Positions 16,458-25,227 of a DNA stretch of 45,052 nt are shown here, one piece after another. Below the pieces are notes generated by a model, which saw only the letters and a list, made by a program, of their open reading frames with translations, ran no database searches and was not told where the DNA came from. Source of the DNA: an uncultured Pseudoflavonifractor sp. Its GTDB lineage: Bacteria; Bacillota; Clostridia; Oscillospirales; Oscillospiraceae. The translations under genes were made by a program, and so were the position numbers. Location: assembly GCA_904419835.1 (NCBI GenBank), contig CAJFTA010000010.1:1-45052 (forward strand), read 5' to 3'. Every line of letters begins with the position of its first letter. The first letter of the stretch is position 1.

Positions 16458-17233
16458 CCTGCCACCCTCCTCTCCAGACAGAATACCAGCAGCTGCCCCA
16501 GGGCCACCCCGGCCGCAGTGGGGTAGAGCCAGCGCCCCGGCCGGTAGTCCCCGGACAGGGTGGCCAGGCGGTTGGCGTAGCCCCGGGACTCCAGGGCGGT
16601 GTACACCCGATCCGCCTTGCGCCAGGCCCGCAGAAACACCACGGAGATCAGCGTCCCCAGGGAGGAGAGGGACCGGCCCAGGCCCTGATACCCCAGCCGG
16701 GACTCCTGGGCGATGCGGATGTTGGAGGCCGTCTCAGACAGCACAAAGATAAACCGGTAGATGAGCTCCATCAGCTCCACCAGCAGCCGGGGTACGCGGA
16801 GCTTCTCCAGAGCCATGGTCACGTCGGTGACCGGGGTGTTCAATGTGAGAAAGTACATGCACGCCACCGCGCCCATGGCCTTGCAGAACAGGGTGGACGC
16901 CTGCTGGAGTGCGGCGGCGTCAAAGCCCCACAGCCGCCCGCCCACAGGGACCGCCGCCAGAACGGCGGTCCCCTCCGGGTAGCTGTGAATCAGTATGGTA
17001 ATGCTGCCGATAAGCAGAAATGCCAGGGGAATCTTGAGAAAGTGGAGATAGACCCGGGGCGACAGTCCGCCCAGCAGCCGTGTCAGCACCCCCATGCCCG
17101 CCAGGGTGGCCAGCCCCACCGCGATGCTGTCGCAGCACAGGCAGAGCACCAGGCTCACCGCCGTCAGCAGCAGCTTGGGCATGGGGGACACCCGCCGCAG
17201 CCGGGACTGATAGGCGTAACGGTCGGTTCCCAT
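16454..17233 (-). CDS. cbiQ: Cobalt ECF transporter transmembrane subunit
   Basis: A 259-residue membrane protein, the T-component that couples CbiO to the substrate-binding CbiM. It has several hydrophobic segments (for example LLLTAVSLVLCLCC, IPLAFLLIGSITILI) and the coupling motif ALESRGYANR near residue 215. Its position in cbiMNQO order, 2 bases after cbiN and overlapping cbiO, supports the call. Confidence 0.93.
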   Translation of the reverse strand: MGTDRYAYQSRLRRVSPMPKLLLTAVSLVLCLCCDSIAVGLATLAGMGVLTRLLGGLSPRVYLHFLKIPLAFLLIGSITILIHSYPEGTAVLAAVPVGGRLWGFDAAALQQASTLFCKAMGAVACMYFLTLNTPVTDVTMALEKLRVPRLLVELMELIYRFIFVLSETASNIRIAQESRLGYQGLGRSLSSLGTLISVVFLRAWRKADRVYTALESRGYANRLATLSGDYRPGRWLYPTAAGVALGQLLVFCLERRVAG

Positions 17234-17235
17234 GG

Positions 17236-17538
17236 TCAGTCTGCCCCCTCGTCCTGTTTCCCCTCTCCGGGCCGTCTGGTGATCCGGCCCAGCACAAAGC
17301 CCACCACGCCGGCGCCGACGGCCGCCTGAAGGGCAAAGAGCAGTGACTCAATCTCCCCGCTGGCAGGCTCCAGGATGGGCTCAAACCAGGGCTCGTAGTC
17401 GGGGTTGAGCTCCTGAATGGCCTCCTCGGCCTGGCCGTCGGCGCCGCCAAACTCGGCGTTGGGCAGGAGCCACAGGGGAATGGCCGCCAGCAGCACAGTC
17501 AGCGCAATCAAAATCAGGTTTTTCTGCCATACCTTCAT
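17236..17538 (-). CDS. cbiN: Cobalt transport protein CbiN
   Basis: A 100-residue accessory subunit with two membrane helices (NLILIALTVLLAAIPLWLL and AAVGAGVVGFVLGRI). An extracytoplasmic loop with the typical FGGADGQAEEAI and PDYEPWFEP motifs lies between them. CbiN stimulates CbiM-mediated cobalt uptake. It sits 13 bases after cbiM and 2 bases before cbiQ, and its length is normal. Confidence 0.92.
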   Translation of the reverse strand: MKVWQKNLILIALTVLLAAIPLWLLPNAEFGGADGQAEEAIQELNPDYEPWFEPILEPASGEIESLLFALQAAVGAGVVGFVLGRITRRPGEGKQDEGAD

Positions 17539-17551
17539 CTCGTTTCCCTCC

Positions 17552-18286
17552 TCACACCACGCGGAGCGCCCGGAGCTCGCTCCTGCTGTACTTCTCCAGC
17601 ACGTTGAACACCACCACGGTCAGCAGTCCCTCGGCAATGGCCAGGGGGATCTGGGTCACGGCGAAGATGGTGAGGAACTTGAGCATGCCGTCCCCGGTGG
17701 CCAGGGCCAGCTGGATGGAGGTGACCACATAGGTCAGCAGATCCCCCAGGGCGGCGGCGGCAAAGACCGCCACGGCGGCGGGGGCGCCCGCCCTGCGCAG
17801 CAGCTTGTACACCGCCCAGGACACGATGGGACCGGCCACCGCCATGGAGAAGGTGTTGGCGCCCAGGGTGGTCAGGCCGCCGTGGGCCAGCAGCAGGGCC
17901 TGGAACAGCAGCACGATGAGGCCCAGCACGGCCATGGCGGCGGGCCCGAAGAGAATGGCGCCCAGGCCCACGCCGGTGGGGTGGGAGCAGGAGCCGCTGA
18001 AGGAGGGCAGCTTCAGGGCGGAGAGCACAAAAGCGAAGGCCCCGCACATGGCCAGCAGGATCTTGGTCCTGGGGGCCTGCTCAATCTTTTTCCTGATGGA
18101 GATCAGGCCGGCGGCCACAAAAGGGACGCACACCACGCCCCAGCCGATGGCCCAGCCCACCGGCAGGTAGCCCTCGGCGATGTGCATGGCGGAGGCCCCC
18201 GCGGTGAGGGCGGCCAGCAGCACGGTCAGGACGGCGCACGTCCTGACCCATCGGTTCATTGTACATGATTTCATACGTTTTTTCAT
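17552..18286 (-). CDS. cbiM: Cobalt transport protein CbiM (substrate-binding subunit)
   Basis: A 244-residue membrane protein. Residues 1-33 look like a cleavable signal (MNRWVRTCAVLTVLLAALTAGASA) ahead of MHIAEGYLP, the conserved metal-binding N-terminus of mature CbiM/NikM proteins. Several membrane helices follow, with the motif SCSHPTGVGLGAILFGP. ATG 18286 has GGAAAGG directly before it; in-frame ATGs at 18274 and 18259 are alternatives. It is the first gene after a cobalamin riboswitch, which supports cobalt over nickel as the substrate. Confidence 0.93.
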   Translation of the reverse strand: MKKRMKSCTMNRWVRTCAVLTVLLAALTAGASAMHIAEGYLPVGWAIGWGVVCVPFVAAGLISIRKKIEQAPRTKILLAMCGAFAFVLSALKLPSFSGSCSHPTGVGLGAILFGPAAMAVLGLIVLLFQALLLAHGGLTTLGANTFSMAVAGPIVSWAVYKLLRRAGAPAAVAVFAAAALGDLLTYVVTSIQLALATGDGMLKFLTIFAVTQIPLAIAEGLLTVVVFNVLEKYSRSELRALRVV

Positions 18287-18299
18287 CCTTTCCTATCGT

Positions 18300-18478
18300 C
18301 CGTAGGTTGGTGAATTGGGGGCCGGCCAGGTTTTCCGGCTTGAGCCTCTCCGCCTCCGGACGCCTTCCCAGGCGCGCCCAGTGGCCGTTGTCCGGCGGCT
18401 CTTCTCTTACGGCAGCGGGACTGCGCGGGATTCTCACCCGACTTCCCTCTTCCGGCCCACGCTTCCATCTATGTGAAC
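18300..18478 (-). promoter_or_regulatory. Cobalamin riboswitch 1 (upstream of cbiMNQO-cbiL-hem)
   Basis: On the minus strand the conserved core reads GGTGAGAATCCCGCGCAGTC, then CCCGCTGCCGTAA, GCCACTGG, GGGAAGGCG and the B12 box AAGCCGGAAAACCTGGCC (about 18324-18342). It starts within a few bases of the cbiK stop and ends under 40 bases before cbiM. No terminator follows, but a small CCTA/TAGG hairpin sits just before the cbiM Shine-Dalgarno sequence. Control of translation initiation is therefore more likely than termination (inference). Confidence 0.93.
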
Positions 18479-18482
18479 GGGA

Positions 18483-19274
18483 TCAGTCCCGATTGTCTGC
18501 CGCCTGCCGGGCGTGGCCGGCAAAGAGCTGCTGGATGCCGGGGAACTCCCCCAGGCCCCGCAGGTCGCACGCCACCCCATAGCCCGCATGCTCCAGGGCG
18601 TTTTTCCAGGAGTCGGGCTCCTCCCCGGCCAGGTCGTTGCGGGCGTGGTCGCCGGCCACCACCATCAGGGGGTGCAGCGCGGCCTTGCGCACCTCCGGCC
18701 GCTCGGCGAGCCGCCGCAGCACCTGCTCCAGGCCGGGATAGCCCTCCACCGTGCCGATGACAATATCCTTCCGGCCCATGTCATGGAAGAGGTACTCCAG
18801 CTGGGTGTAGGACGGGTTCACATAGTGCTCCGTGCCGTGGCCCATGAATACATGGGCGGTGTCCGCCCGCTGCCCGGGCAGCTGCGCCAGGATGGCCTGG
18901 GCCACCGCCTCATAATCCTCTACGGAGGTGAGCAGGGGCTTGCCCACGGCCAGCCGGGCGAATTTGTCCCGGTAGGGCGCCGCCTGGGCCATGAGCTTGT
19001 CGTACTCCGCGCCGTTGATGACGTGAGTGGGCTGGATGACCACGTCGGTCACCCCCTCCCCCAGCAGCTGCTCCAGGGCCTGGGCGGGGCTGGGCACCTC
19101 GATGCCGTCCCGCTCCCTCAGCTTGCGGCAGATCATGCCGCTGGTAAAGGCCCGGATCAGGCTCCGGTCAGGGAAGGCGGCGGCGAGCTGCCGCTCAATG
19201 GCCCCGATGGTCCGCTCCAGGGTATCCTGATAGCTGGTGCCGAAGGAGACGGCCAGAATGGCTTTCTTGTCCAT
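18483..19274 (-). CDS. cbiK: Sirohydrochlorin cobaltochelatase
   Basis: A 263-residue chelatase that inserts cobalt into sirohydrochlorin, the first committed step of the anaerobic route. The N-terminus MDKKAILAVSFGTSYQDTLE and IQPTHVINGAEYDKL are typical of CbiK. The metal-binding histidines are H146 in MGHGTEH and H210 in VAGDHARND. There is no signal peptide, so it is cytoplasmic. It follows cbiC by 11 bases and is the last gene before the internal riboswitch. Confidence 0.95.
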   Translation of the reverse strand: MDKKAILAVSFGTSYQDTLERTIGAIERQLAAAFPDRSLIRAFTSGMICRKLRERDGIEVPSPAQALEQLLGEGVTDVVIQPTHVINGAEYDKLMAQAAPYRDKFARLAVGKPLLTSVEDYEAVAQAILAQLPGQRADTAHVFMGHGTEHYVNPSYTQLEYLFHDMGRKDIVIGTVEGYPGLEQVLRRLAERPEVRKAALHPLMVVAGDHARNDLAGEEPDSWKNALEHAGYGVACDLRGLGEFPGIQQLFAGHARQAADNRD

Positions 19275-19285
19275 GGATATCCTCC

Positions 19286-19936
19286 TTACTCCCGGGCGTT
19301 GCCGGAGGCCTGATAGAGAATGGCGTTGCAGATGGCGGCGGCCACGTTGCTGCCGCCCTTCCGGCCCCGGGCCACAATGTGGGGTGCGTCCATGGTGAGC
19401 AGCAGCTCCTTGGACTCCACCACGTTCACAAAGCCCACCGGCACGCCGATGACCAGGGCGGGGCTCACCCTGCCCTCATCCATGAGCTGGCACAGCCGCA
19501 CCAGGGCGGTGGGGGCGTTGCCGATGGCGAACACCAGGGGTCCCTCCAGCTCCGCCGCCCGCTCCATGGACACGGTGGCCCGGGTCTCCCCCCGGGCCTT
19601 GGCCTGGGCGGCCACCTCAGGGTCGGACATGAAGCACACCGCCCTGCCGCCGAACTTCTCCAGCACCCGCTTGTTCACCCCGGACCAGGCCATCTGGGTG
19701 TCGGTGACAATGGTGCAGCCGTTCCTGACGGCCTCGATGCCCCGCTCCACCGCGCCGGGGGAAAAGACCAGGTTGCCGGCGTAGTCAAAGTCGGCGGTGG
19801 TGTGGATGACCCGCTTTACCACCGGCAGCACCTCCGGCGGGAAGCTCCGTTCCCCCAGCTCGGCGGTGATGATCTCCATGCTCCGCTGCTCAATCTCCGC
19901 GGGGGCCACCCGCTGCAATTCCACCTTCATGCTCAT
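19286..19936 (-). CDS. cbiC: Cobalt-precorrin-8 methylmutase
   Basis: A 216-residue enzyme that moves the methyl group from C11 to C12 to give cobyrinic acid. The catalytic His lies in VIHTTADFDYAGNLVF (H45), and NGCTIVTDTQMAWSGVNK is a family motif. Two nearby ATGs (19936, 19930) are possible starts. It overlaps cbiP by 4 bases. Confidence 0.95.
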   Translation of the reverse strand: MSMKVELQRVAPAEIEQRSMEIITAELGERSFPPEVLPVVKRVIHTTADFDYAGNLVFSPGAVERGIEAVRNGCTIVTDTQMAWSGVNKRVLEKFGGRAVCFMSDPEVAAQAKARGETRATVSMERAAELEGPLVFAIGNAPTALVRLCQLMDEGRVSPALVIGVPVGFVNVVESKELLLTMDAPHIVARGRKGGSNVAAAICNAILYQASGNARE

Positions 19937-21432
19937 GCCTCCCCGTTCAGGATGCGGTAAATCCGCTCCATATCCAGTGCAGACCGCACCCCGTCGGCCA
20001 GGGCGTCGTACTGCTGTTCTTTATATACCTTCCAGTCCACCGCGGCGGCGGAGGCCTCCAGCCCCCGGCGGCGGCGCAGGCAGTTGACCAGGGCCGCGGC
20101 GCACTCCGCCCGGTCAAAGATGCCGTGGATGTAGCAGCCCCACACATTGCCCGCCGCCGCGCCGTCGGTGTGGGCCGCGCCGTCCAGGGTGCGGAAAGAG
20201 AGGATGGGGCCGCCCTCTGTATGAGTTGTGCGGCCCATGTGGATCTCGTAGCCCTCAAAGGGCGCCCCCGCCATGGGGGCGAAGTCCCCGCCGCAGGCAT
20301 CAAACTTGCCGCTGACCCGGGTGCGGGTCTTTTCGCCGAAGAACACCGTCTCGGTGGGCAGCAGGCCCAGTCCGGCCATGCTGCCGCCCCCCTCCACCCC
20401 GCCGGGGTCGGAGACGCTGCGGCCCACCATCTGATAGCCGCCGCAGATACCCGCCACGCACCCGCCGGCGGCGGCGTGCTTGAGGATGGCATTTTCCAGC
20501 CCGCTCTGGCGGAGCCAGCGCAGGTCGCCCATGGTGTTCTTGGTGCCGGGGAGGAGAATCAAATCCGGGCTGCCCAGCTCCCGGGGTGAGGACACATACC
20601 GGAGGGTCACCTCCTCCAGCCGCTCCAGGGGGTTGAAGTCGGTAAAGTTGGACAGGCGGGGCAGGCGGATGACCGCGATATCGATAAGGCCCACCTTTTT
20701 CCCCGGCTCCAGGCGCTGAGAGAGGGAGTCCTCGTCGTCCACGTCCACCTTCAGCATGGGCACCACGCCCAGCACCGGCTTGCCCGTCAGCTCTTCCAGC
20801 TGCTTCAGGCCGGGGCGGAGAATCTCCACATCCCCCCGGAATTTGTTGATGACAAAGCCCTTGATCCGCGCCTGCTCGTCGCTCTCCAGCAGGGCCACTG
20901 TGCCGTACAGGGAGGCGAACACGCCCCCCCGGTCGATGTCCCCCACCAGCAGCACCGGCGCGCCGGCCAGCTTGGCCATGCCCATGTTGACAAAGTCGTC
21001 CTGCCGCAGGTTGATCTCCGCCGGGCTGCCCGCCCCCTCGATGACGACAATGTCGTACTCCTCCGCCAGGGACTGGTAGGCCGCCAGGACCTCGGGAATC
21101 AGTTTTTTCTTATACTGGTAGTATTCAGAAGCCCGCATAGTACCCCGGGGAATCCCGTTGACGATGACCTGGGAGCCGGTGTCGTTGGTGGGCTTGAGGA
21201 GCACCGGGTTCATCCGCACCGACGGGGCCACCCCCGCCGCCTCAGCCTGGACCACCTGGGCCCGGCCCATCTCCAGCCCCTCCTCGGTGATAAAGGAGTT
21301 GAGGGCCATGTTCTGGGCCTTGAAGGGGGCCACCCGCCAGCCGTCCTGCCGGAACACCCGGCACAGCCCCGCCGAGAGCAGGCTCTTGCCCGCGTTGGAG
21401 GCGGTGCCCTGAATCATAATCGCCTTTGCCAT
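19933..21432 (-). CDS. cbiP: Cobyric acid synthase (glutamine amidotransferase)
   Basis: A 499-residue ATP-dependent amidase that adds four amides to adenosylcobyrinic acid a,c-diamide. The N-terminal dethiobiotin-synthetase-like ATPase has QGTASNAGKSLLSAGLCRVF and FKAQNMALNSF. The C-terminal class I amidotransferase has the nucleophile Cys in GICGGYQM and the His in CYIHGIFD. The length is typical. It lies 24 bases after cobD. Confidence 0.96.
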   Translation of the reverse strand: MAKAIMIQGTASNAGKSLLSAGLCRVFRQDGWRVAPFKAQNMALNSFITEEGLEMGRAQVVQAEAAGVAPSVRMNPVLLKPTNDTGSQVIVNGIPRGTMRASEYYQYKKKLIPEVLAAYQSLAEEYDIVVIEGAGSPAEINLRQDDFVNMGMAKLAGAPVLLVGDIDRGGVFASLYGTVALLESDEQARIKGFVINKFRGDVEILRPGLKQLEELTGKPVLGVVPMLKVDVDDEDSLSQRLEPGKKVGLIDIAVIRLPRLSNFTDFNPLERLEEVTLRYVSSPRELGSPDLILLPGTKNTMGDLRWLRQSGLENAILKHAAAGGCVAGICGGYQMVGRSVSDPGGVEGGGSMAGLGLLPTETVFFGEKTRTRVSGKFDACGGDFAPMAGAPFEGYEIHMGRTTHTEGGPILSFRTLDGAAHTDGAAAGNVWGCYIHGIFDRAECAAALVNCLRRRRGLEASAAAVDWKVYKEQQYDALADGVRSALDMERIYRILNGEA

Positions 21433-21456
21433 TCCAGTCGTATCCTCCCTGTACCG

Positions 21457-22503
21457 TCAGTTTTCCACCAGAACCGCCCGGAGTGTGGAAATCAGCCGCT
21501 CGTTCTCCCCGGGCAGGCGCACCGCCGCCCGGTAGTAGTCGGGGCCCAGGCCGTCGTAATTGGCGCAGGAGCGGAGGAGGATGCCCCGCGCCGCCATGCG
21601 CTCCTTCAGGTCGTACTGTCCGGTTGCCCGGAAGAGCAGGTAGTTGGCCTGACCGGGCCACACCTCCAGCCCCAGCCCGCGCAAGGCCGCCAAGAGCGCT
21701 TCCCGGGCCGGGCCGATGACCGCCCGGGCCTGCTCCGGCCAGCCGGGCCGTTCCAGGGCTGCCAGCCCCGCCGCCTGGGCCGGAACCGACACTGCCCAGG
21801 CCGGGGCGCAGGCCTCCATCCGCTCCAGCAGCGCCCGATCGGCGGTGAGGCAGTACCCCAGCCGCAGGCCGGGGATGGCGTAGCTCTTGGTGAAGGCCCG
21901 CAGGAGGATGAGGGTGGGGAATTCCTCCAGCCGCCCGGCCAGTCCCTGGGCGCCGTCGGTCAGCTCCAGAAAGCACTCGTCCACCACCAGCCGGACCCCC
22001 ATCTCCCCGCACCGCCGGGCGACGGCCTCCAGCAGCGCCGGGGGGATGGTCCGCCCCGTGGGGTTGTTGGGGGTGCAGAGGAAGAGCATGTCCAAATCGC
22101 GGCCAATGGGCCGGAGGATGTCCTCCGTCAGGTCAAAGCCGTCCTCTTTCCTCAGGCGGTGGGAAATGACCTCCGCCCCGGCGGCCCGGAGGGCCTGGCC
22201 GTACTCGGAGAAGGTGGGGGCGGTGACCATGGCCCGGCGGGGCCGCTGGGCCCACACCAGCCGGAAGATGAGGTCGGCCGCCCCCGCGCCGCAGAGCACC
22301 TGCTCCGGCCTCACCCCGTCCCGGGCGGCGATGCCGGCGGTGAGCCGGCGGCAGGCCGGGTCGGGGTAGTGAACTGCGTCGGCGATGGCCGCCTCCGCCG
22401 CCGCCTTTACCTCGGGGGGCATGCCCAGAGGGTTGAGATTGGCGGAGAAGTCCAGCACCGGCGCGGGACAGCTCCAGATATCGCCGCCGTGGGTGTACTG
22501 CAT
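21457..22503 (-). CDS. cobD: L-threonine-O-3-phosphate decarboxylase (CobD)
   Basis: A 348-residue PLP enzyme of aminotransferase fold I that supplies (R)-1-amino-2-propanol phosphate for the nucleotide loop. It starts MQYTHGGDIW; the similar HGGD start and LDFSANLNPLG are typical of CobD and separate it from histidinol-phosphate aminotransferase. The PLP lysine lies in FTKSYAIPGLRLGY. ATG 22503 is preferred because GAGGAAG precedes it by 8 bases; an in-frame GTG lies at 22512. It sits 33 bases after cbiB. Confidence 0.9.
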   Translation of the reverse strand: MQYTHGGDIWSCPAPVLDFSANLNPLGMPPEVKAAAEAAIADAVHYPDPACRRLTAGIAARDGVRPEQVLCGAGAADLIFRLVWAQRPRRAMVTAPTFSEYGQALRAAGAEVISHRLRKEDGFDLTEDILRPIGRDLDMLFLCTPNNPTGRTIPPALLEAVARRCGEMGVRLVVDECFLELTDGAQGLAGRLEEFPTLILLRAFTKSYAIPGLRLGYCLTADRALLERMEACAPAWAVSVPAQAAGLAALERPGWPEQARAVIGPAREALLAALRGLGLEVWPGQANYLLFRATGQYDLKERMAARGILLRSCANYDGLGPDYYRAAVRLPGENERLISTLRAVLVEN

Positions 22504-22536
22504 GGCGTTCACTTCCTCTTCTGGGGTTGGCCGCCC

Positions 22537-23511
22537 CTACAGCGCCAGGGTCACCAGCAGCGGCACGCCGCAGCACAGCACCAGCGCGAGAAAGGCGGTG
22601 GCGTACATGAGCCGGTTCACCCGGACAATGTCCAGGGGCTCCACCGGGTGGTCGGCATCGCCGATGGCGGGCTTGTCCACCAGCTTGCCGAAGTAGTAGT
22701 TGGGCCCGCCCAGCTGGATGTGGAGGGCGCCGGCGGCGGCGGCCTCGGTGTGGGCGGAGTTGGGGGACTTGTGGTTCTTCCGGTCCCGGCGGAAAATCCG
22801 CAGGGCGTTGGGTCCGTCAAAGCCGGAGAAGCCCGCCCCCAGGCACATGAGCAGTCCCGCCAGCCGGGCGGGGATGAAGTTCACCAGGTCGTCCAGCTTG
22901 GCGGCGCAGCGGCCGAACCAGAGGTAGCGGTCGTTCTTGTAGCCCACCATGGAGTCCATGGTGTTGACCGCCTTGTAGGCCATGCCCAGGGGCGCGCCGC
23001 CGATGGCCAGGAAGATCAGGGGGGCGATGACGCCGTCGGAGGCGTTCTCCGCCACGGTCTCCACCGCCGCCCGGGCCACGCCCGCCTCGTCCAGCCGCTG
23101 GGTGTCCCGGCCCACAATCATGGACACCGCATGGCGGGCCCCCTCCAGGTCGCCGGCCTTCAGGGCCTGGTACACCTTCATGCTCTCCCCTTTGAGGGAG
23201 CGGGTGGCCAGCAGCTGGTAGCACAGGACCGTCTCCGCCAAAAACCGGAGCCACAGCCCCACCTGCCCGCACAGCCACAGCACCAGCAGGGTAAATCCGC
23301 CGGACAGGGCCAGCACCAGAATCACCAGGGCCGCGCCTCCTGCCAGCTCGCCGCCCTGACGCTTGGGAAAGAGCTTGCGCAGCGTCTTCTCCAGAGCGGC
23401 GATGAGGGAGCCGATGGCCCGGATGGGGTGGGGGAGCCAGCTGGGATCCCCCAGCAGCAGGTCCAGGAAAAAGCCCAGCAGCAGGGCAAAGAGCCGCAGG
23501 GTTACCGTCAT
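22537..23511 (-). CDS. cbiB: Adenosylcobinamide-phosphate synthase
   Basis: A 324-residue membrane protein that joins aminopropanol phosphate to adenosylcobyric acid. It starts with FALLLGFFLDLLLGDPSWLPHPIRAIG, the hallmark of CbiB/CobD-type synthases, and has further hydrophobic segments and AAGALHIQLGGPNYYFG. It overlaps cobC by 4 bases. Confidence 0.95.
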   Translation of the reverse strand: MTVTLRLFALLLGFFLDLLLGDPSWLPHPIRAIGSLIAALEKTLRKLFPKRQGGELAGGAALVILVLALSGGFTLLVLWLCGQVGLWLRFLAETVLCYQLLATRSLKGESMKVYQALKAGDLEGARHAVSMIVGRDTQRLDEAGVARAAVETVAENASDGVIAPLIFLAIGGAPLGMAYKAVNTMDSMVGYKNDRYLWFGRCAAKLDDLVNFIPARLAGLLMCLGAGFSGFDGPNALRIFRRDRKNHKSPNSAHTEAAAAGALHIQLGGPNYYFGKLVDKPAIGDADHPVEPLDIVRVNRLMYATAFLALVLCCGVPLLVTLAL

Positions 23512-24089
23512 ACCTTGGCCCTCCCTACGGCTGCAAAGACCCGCAGCGCCAGGGGATCGGTCTCCAGCTCCGCCCGGTAGCCGCTGCAGTTGGGCAGCAT
23601 CCAGTCGTAGTAGGACCGCTCCGGCAGGCCGAATTTAGCGAGCATGCTCATGAAAATGCCTCCATGGGCCACAATTCCCGCCCTTTTCCAGCCCTTTTCG
23701 GCCACATCGGCGGCGATGTCCCGGAGGGCCTGGGCCGCACGGGCGTTGCAGTTCTCAATGGGCTCACCGATCTCCAGCTCTCCGTTGAGCCACCGCTGGT
23801 ACACCGGATCTCCGTCCAGTTCGGCGTGGCACTTGCCCTCGTAGGGGCCGAAGTCGGTCTCCTTCAGGTTGTCCACCACGGTCTGCTCCACCCCGGGCCA
23901 CAGGATATCCGCCGTCTGACGGCAGCGGAGCAGGGGGCTGCGGTAGATGTGCTCCACCGGCGGCAGCGTGGGGGCCACTTCACGGGCCAGCGCCTCCCCT
24001 TCCGGGGCCAGGGGCTGGTCCAGCCGCCCCACAAAGCGCCGCTCCAGATTGCCCGGCGTAATGCCGTGGCGCACCAGGATCAGTTCCAT
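23508..24089 (-). CDS. cobC: Histidine phosphatase, probable alpha-ribazole phosphatase
   Basis: A 193-residue phosphoglycerate-mutase-like phosphatase. The catalytic motif LVRHGITPGN lies at the N-terminus and the second His is in VAHGG. ATG 24089 puts that motif at its usual place. In this cluster the likely substrate is alpha-ribazole-5'-phosphate or adenosylcobalamin-5'-phosphate; the motifs alone do not prove it. It overlaps the short CobU-like gene by 10 bases. Confidence 0.85.
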   Translation of the reverse strand: MELILVRHGITPGNLERRFVGRLDQPLAPEGEALAREVAPTLPPVEHIYRSPLLRCRQTADILWPGVEQTVVDNLKETDFGPYEGKCHAELDGDPVYQRWLNGELEIGEPIENCNARAAQALRDIAADVAEKGWKRAGIVAHGGIFMSMLAKFGLPERSYYDWMLPNCSGYRAELETDPLALRVFAAVGRAKV

Positions 24090-24460
24090 GCCGAGTCCCC
24101 CTTCAATGTCATGGGAATGCCGCAGAAAATCCGCTCCACGGCGTCCGCCCGCTGGGCCAGGGCGCAGCAGAGGCGGCCCACCGCCTCCCGCCAGGCCCGT
24201 TCTTCCCGGGCGATGGGCACCACACCGCATCCCACCTCGTCGCAGAGAATCACGATGCCGGGGTTGACCGCCAGCAGTTCTTCCAGTGCGGCGAGATGGT
24301 CAACCGCCGGATTGGCCTTCACCCAGGCCTCCAGGTGGTACAGGATGGGCTTGTCCGCCGCCTGGGCCGGGTCAAGGGCCACCGCGGCGGGGTCCGCCCC
24401 CGTCTTGTTCAGCGCGTAGTCCAGCTTCCCCTGGCCCGCGCCCCCGATGATGAGCCTCAC
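24080..24460 (-). CDS. Short CobU-like protein with degenerate P-loop
   Basis: A 126-residue protein starting at GTG 24460, which overlaps the cobS stop (GTGA). The N-terminus RLIIGGAGQGKLDYALN resembles the CobU P-loop, but the Ser/Thr after the Walker Lys is replaced by Leu. The central region with the CobU guanylylation His motif is absent. The C-terminus keeps the CobU signature VILCDEVGCGVVPIAREERAWREAVG and ends CGIPMTLK. It is much shorter than CobU (about 180 residues). It may be a non-catalytic or partner subunit of the full CobU two genes upstream (inference). Confidence 0.8.
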   Translation of the reverse strand: MRLIIGGAGQGKLDYALNKTGADPAAVALDPAQAADKPILYHLEAWVKANPAVDHLAALEELLAVNPGIVILCDEVGCGVVPIAREERAWREAVGRLCCALAQRADAVERIFCGIPMTLKGDSAWN

Positions 24461-25227
24461 AGCAGCACCTCCGCCCGCTGGGCCAGGGCCGCCAGCAGCA
24501 CCATGGCGCACTCGCACACCTGGAGGAAGTATCCGGCCAGGTCGCCGGTGACGCCGCCGAACTGTCGGCGGGACATGGCGATATAGTAGAAAAAGCTGCC
24601 CGCCGCGGCCAGCACCGCAGCGCCCCCGGTCCAGGGGGAGAGGCACACCATGGCAATGGCGCAGGAGCCAATCCACACCGCCAGCACCACCTGGGCCTTC
24701 GCGCAGTCCATGGGGGCGGTGAAGGTGGCCAGCAGGCCGCTGCCCCGGGCGTTGGGCTGGGTGACAGCCGCCAGGCCGGACAGGCTGCGGGAGAGCACCG
24801 GCGTCAGGGCAAGGACGCCCATGGTCTCGAGGGAGGGCGTCTCCACCTGGCACCAGGCGGCGAAGAAGAGAATCAGGTACACTCCGCAGCAGAATACGGC
24901 GAAGGCGCCGGTATGGGAGTCCTTGAGGATCTCCAGCTTCTTCTCTCTGGTCTGGTGGGAGCCCAGAGCGTCGGCAGTGTCGCAGAAGCCATCCACGTGG
25001 ATGCCGCCGCTGACGGCGATGGGGATGAGCAGGGCCACTGCCGCCCGCAGGGGCGCGCCCAGGCCCAGCGCCTGGGCCAGCCACAGCCAGAAAAACAGCA
25101 GCGCGCCCGCCGCGATGCCCACCGCCGGGAACCAGCACAGGGCCCAGGACAGGCTCTTTTTATCCCACTCCACCCGGCGCGCGGGCAGCTTGGAGTACAT
25201 GGCCAGGGCGATCCAAAAGCTCTTCAT
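24457..25227 (-). CDS. cobS: Adenosylcobinamide-GDP ribazoletransferase (cobalamin synthase)
   Basis: A 256-residue integral membrane protein that joins the activated corrinoid to alpha-ribazole. ATG 25227 gives the usual start MKSFWIALAMYSKLPAR. The motif GGIHVDGFCDTADALGS contains the conserved acidic residues, and several hydrophobic segments follow. It overlaps cobU upstream and the short CobU-like gene downstream by 4 bases each. Confidence 0.95.
   Translation of the reverse strand: MKSFWIALAMYSKLPARRVEWDKKSLSWALCWFPAVGIAAGALLFFWLWLAQALGLGAPLRAAVALLIPIAVSGGIHVDGFCDTADALGSHQTREKKLEILKDSHTGAFAVFCCGVYLILFFAAWCQVETPSLETMGVLALTPVLSRSLSGLAAVTQPNARGSGLLATFTAPMDCAKAQVVLAVWIGSCAIAMVCLSPWTGGAAVLAAAGSFFYYIAMSRRQFGGVTGDLAGYFLQVCECAMVLLAALAQRAEVLL

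Noticed and set aside
17535..18047. Alternative minus-strand frame inside cbiM
   Set aside because: It is a frame-shifted shadow of cbiM with Arg/Gly/His-rich low-complexity translation.
24461..25138. Longer reading of the short CobU-like gene up to 25138
   Set aside because: The upstream part is out of frame with cobS and has no family similarity; the GTG at 24460 overlapping the cobS stop is the better start.
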